Below, one piece after another: positions 17,181-17,352 of a stretch of 17,352 nt of DNA. The notes under the pieces were generated by a model. It searched no databases, was not told the origin of the DNA, and saw only the letters and a program-made list of their open reading frames with translations. The position numbers and the translations under genes are program-made. The number at the start of each line of letters is the position of its first letter. Positions within the stretch are counted from its first letter, which is position 1. The stretch lies in the NCBI GenBank assembly GCA_005800405.1, contig SYFN01000169.1, positions 1-17,352 of the forward strand. The letters run 5' to 3'. Source of the stretch: Burkholderiales bacterium. GTDB taxonomy: Bacteria; Pseudomonadota; Gammaproteobacteria; Burkholderiales; Burkholderiaceae_D.

Positions 17181-17352
17181 TAGAAGTGGCTCGGCAAAAC
17201 TGGACAGGTCGGATAAGTGCATTATTGGGGTTTTTAGCCTTGGCAAGGGTGCCGGGGCAGGAGGCCATCATGAGCAAATCATCCGGGCGGCGTAGCCGCC
17301 GCGTGTTTAACCCCAAGTTCAAAGCCAAGGTGGCGCTGGCTGCGCTGCGGGA
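17181..17352 (+). mobile_element. Left end of an IS3-family insertion sequence (runs off right edge)
   Basis: The transposase OrfA start at 17270 defines the element. The left terminal repeat probably lies at 17181-17187 onward, where GTGGCTCGGCAAAACTGGAC resembles IS3-family ends with an AACTGGACA core. The right half, orfB and the right end lie outside the window, so the boundary and target duplication cannot be fixed. Confidence 0.6.
17270..17352 (+). CDS. IS3-family transposase OrfA, N-terminal part
   Basis: OrfA supplies the DNA-binding half of the OrfAB transposase, which in IS3-family elements is produced by programmed -1 frameshifting. The 27 visible codons read MSKSSGRRSRRVFNPKFKAK and continue VALAALR; the basic start and FKAKVALAAL form the beginning of the helix-turn-helix typical of this family. 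A strong AGGAGG ribosome binding site lies 5 bases before the ATG. The rest is outside the window. Confidence 0.8.
   Translation, partial: MSKSSGRRSRRVFNPKFKAKVALAALR

Noticed and set aside
16833..17246. 137-codon minus-strand frame
   Set aside because: It crosses the MFS pseudogene, the gap and the IS end, has no family features and competes with a better frame ending at 16984.

Overview
This window is the replication-origin neighbourhood of a betaproteobacterial chromosome, most likely from the order Burkholderiales. The placement rests on three things: the divergent block gyrB-dnaN-dnaA against rpmH-rnpA-yidD-yidC-mnmE; DnaN and DnaA proteins that read as typical of that order; and a GyrB insertion after the GRGIP motif ([17 protein letters not shown]) that I recognise from Betaproteobacteria. 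Genus cannot be settled from the sequence alone.

Region 1 (1-8216) is the conserved core. Leftward are gyrB (3' part outside the window), dnaN and dnaA. Rightward are rpmH, rnpA, yidD, yidC and mnmE. The 408 bp between dnaA and rpmH hold one perfect DnaA box, which overlaps a plausible dnaA -35 element, and a strong candidate rpmH promoter. This gap is a candidate oriC. All core genes that are complete here are intact.

Region 2 (8217-12095) is accessory metabolism. It holds an exported acetamidase/formamidase-family protein, a short single-domain asparaginase-like protein, a tryptophan-rich protein of unknown function, and a MOSC-domain protein overlapping it tail to tail. The 522 bp gap at 10217-10738 contains a textbook leftward intrinsic terminator with no recognised gene upstream of it, and a perfect 9-bp inverted repeat.

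Region 3 (12096-17352) is a decaying accessory segment. It begins with a large, relatively A+T-rich eukaryotic-like protein kinase gene that has a ~400-residue N-terminal extension. That gene is broken by two single-base frameshifts and a nonsense codon, and its DFG aspartate is changed to Asn. An intact RluA-family pseudouridine synthase follows, then an MFS transporter pseudogene with three nonsense codons and one frameshift. The segment ends with the 3' remnant of a leftward gene apparently cut by an IS3-family element that runs off the right edge. The kinase looks like a former secreted effector or signalling protein. Inactivation of this and the transporter, next to an insertion sequence, suggests a lineage losing accessory functions, possibly after a change in host association.
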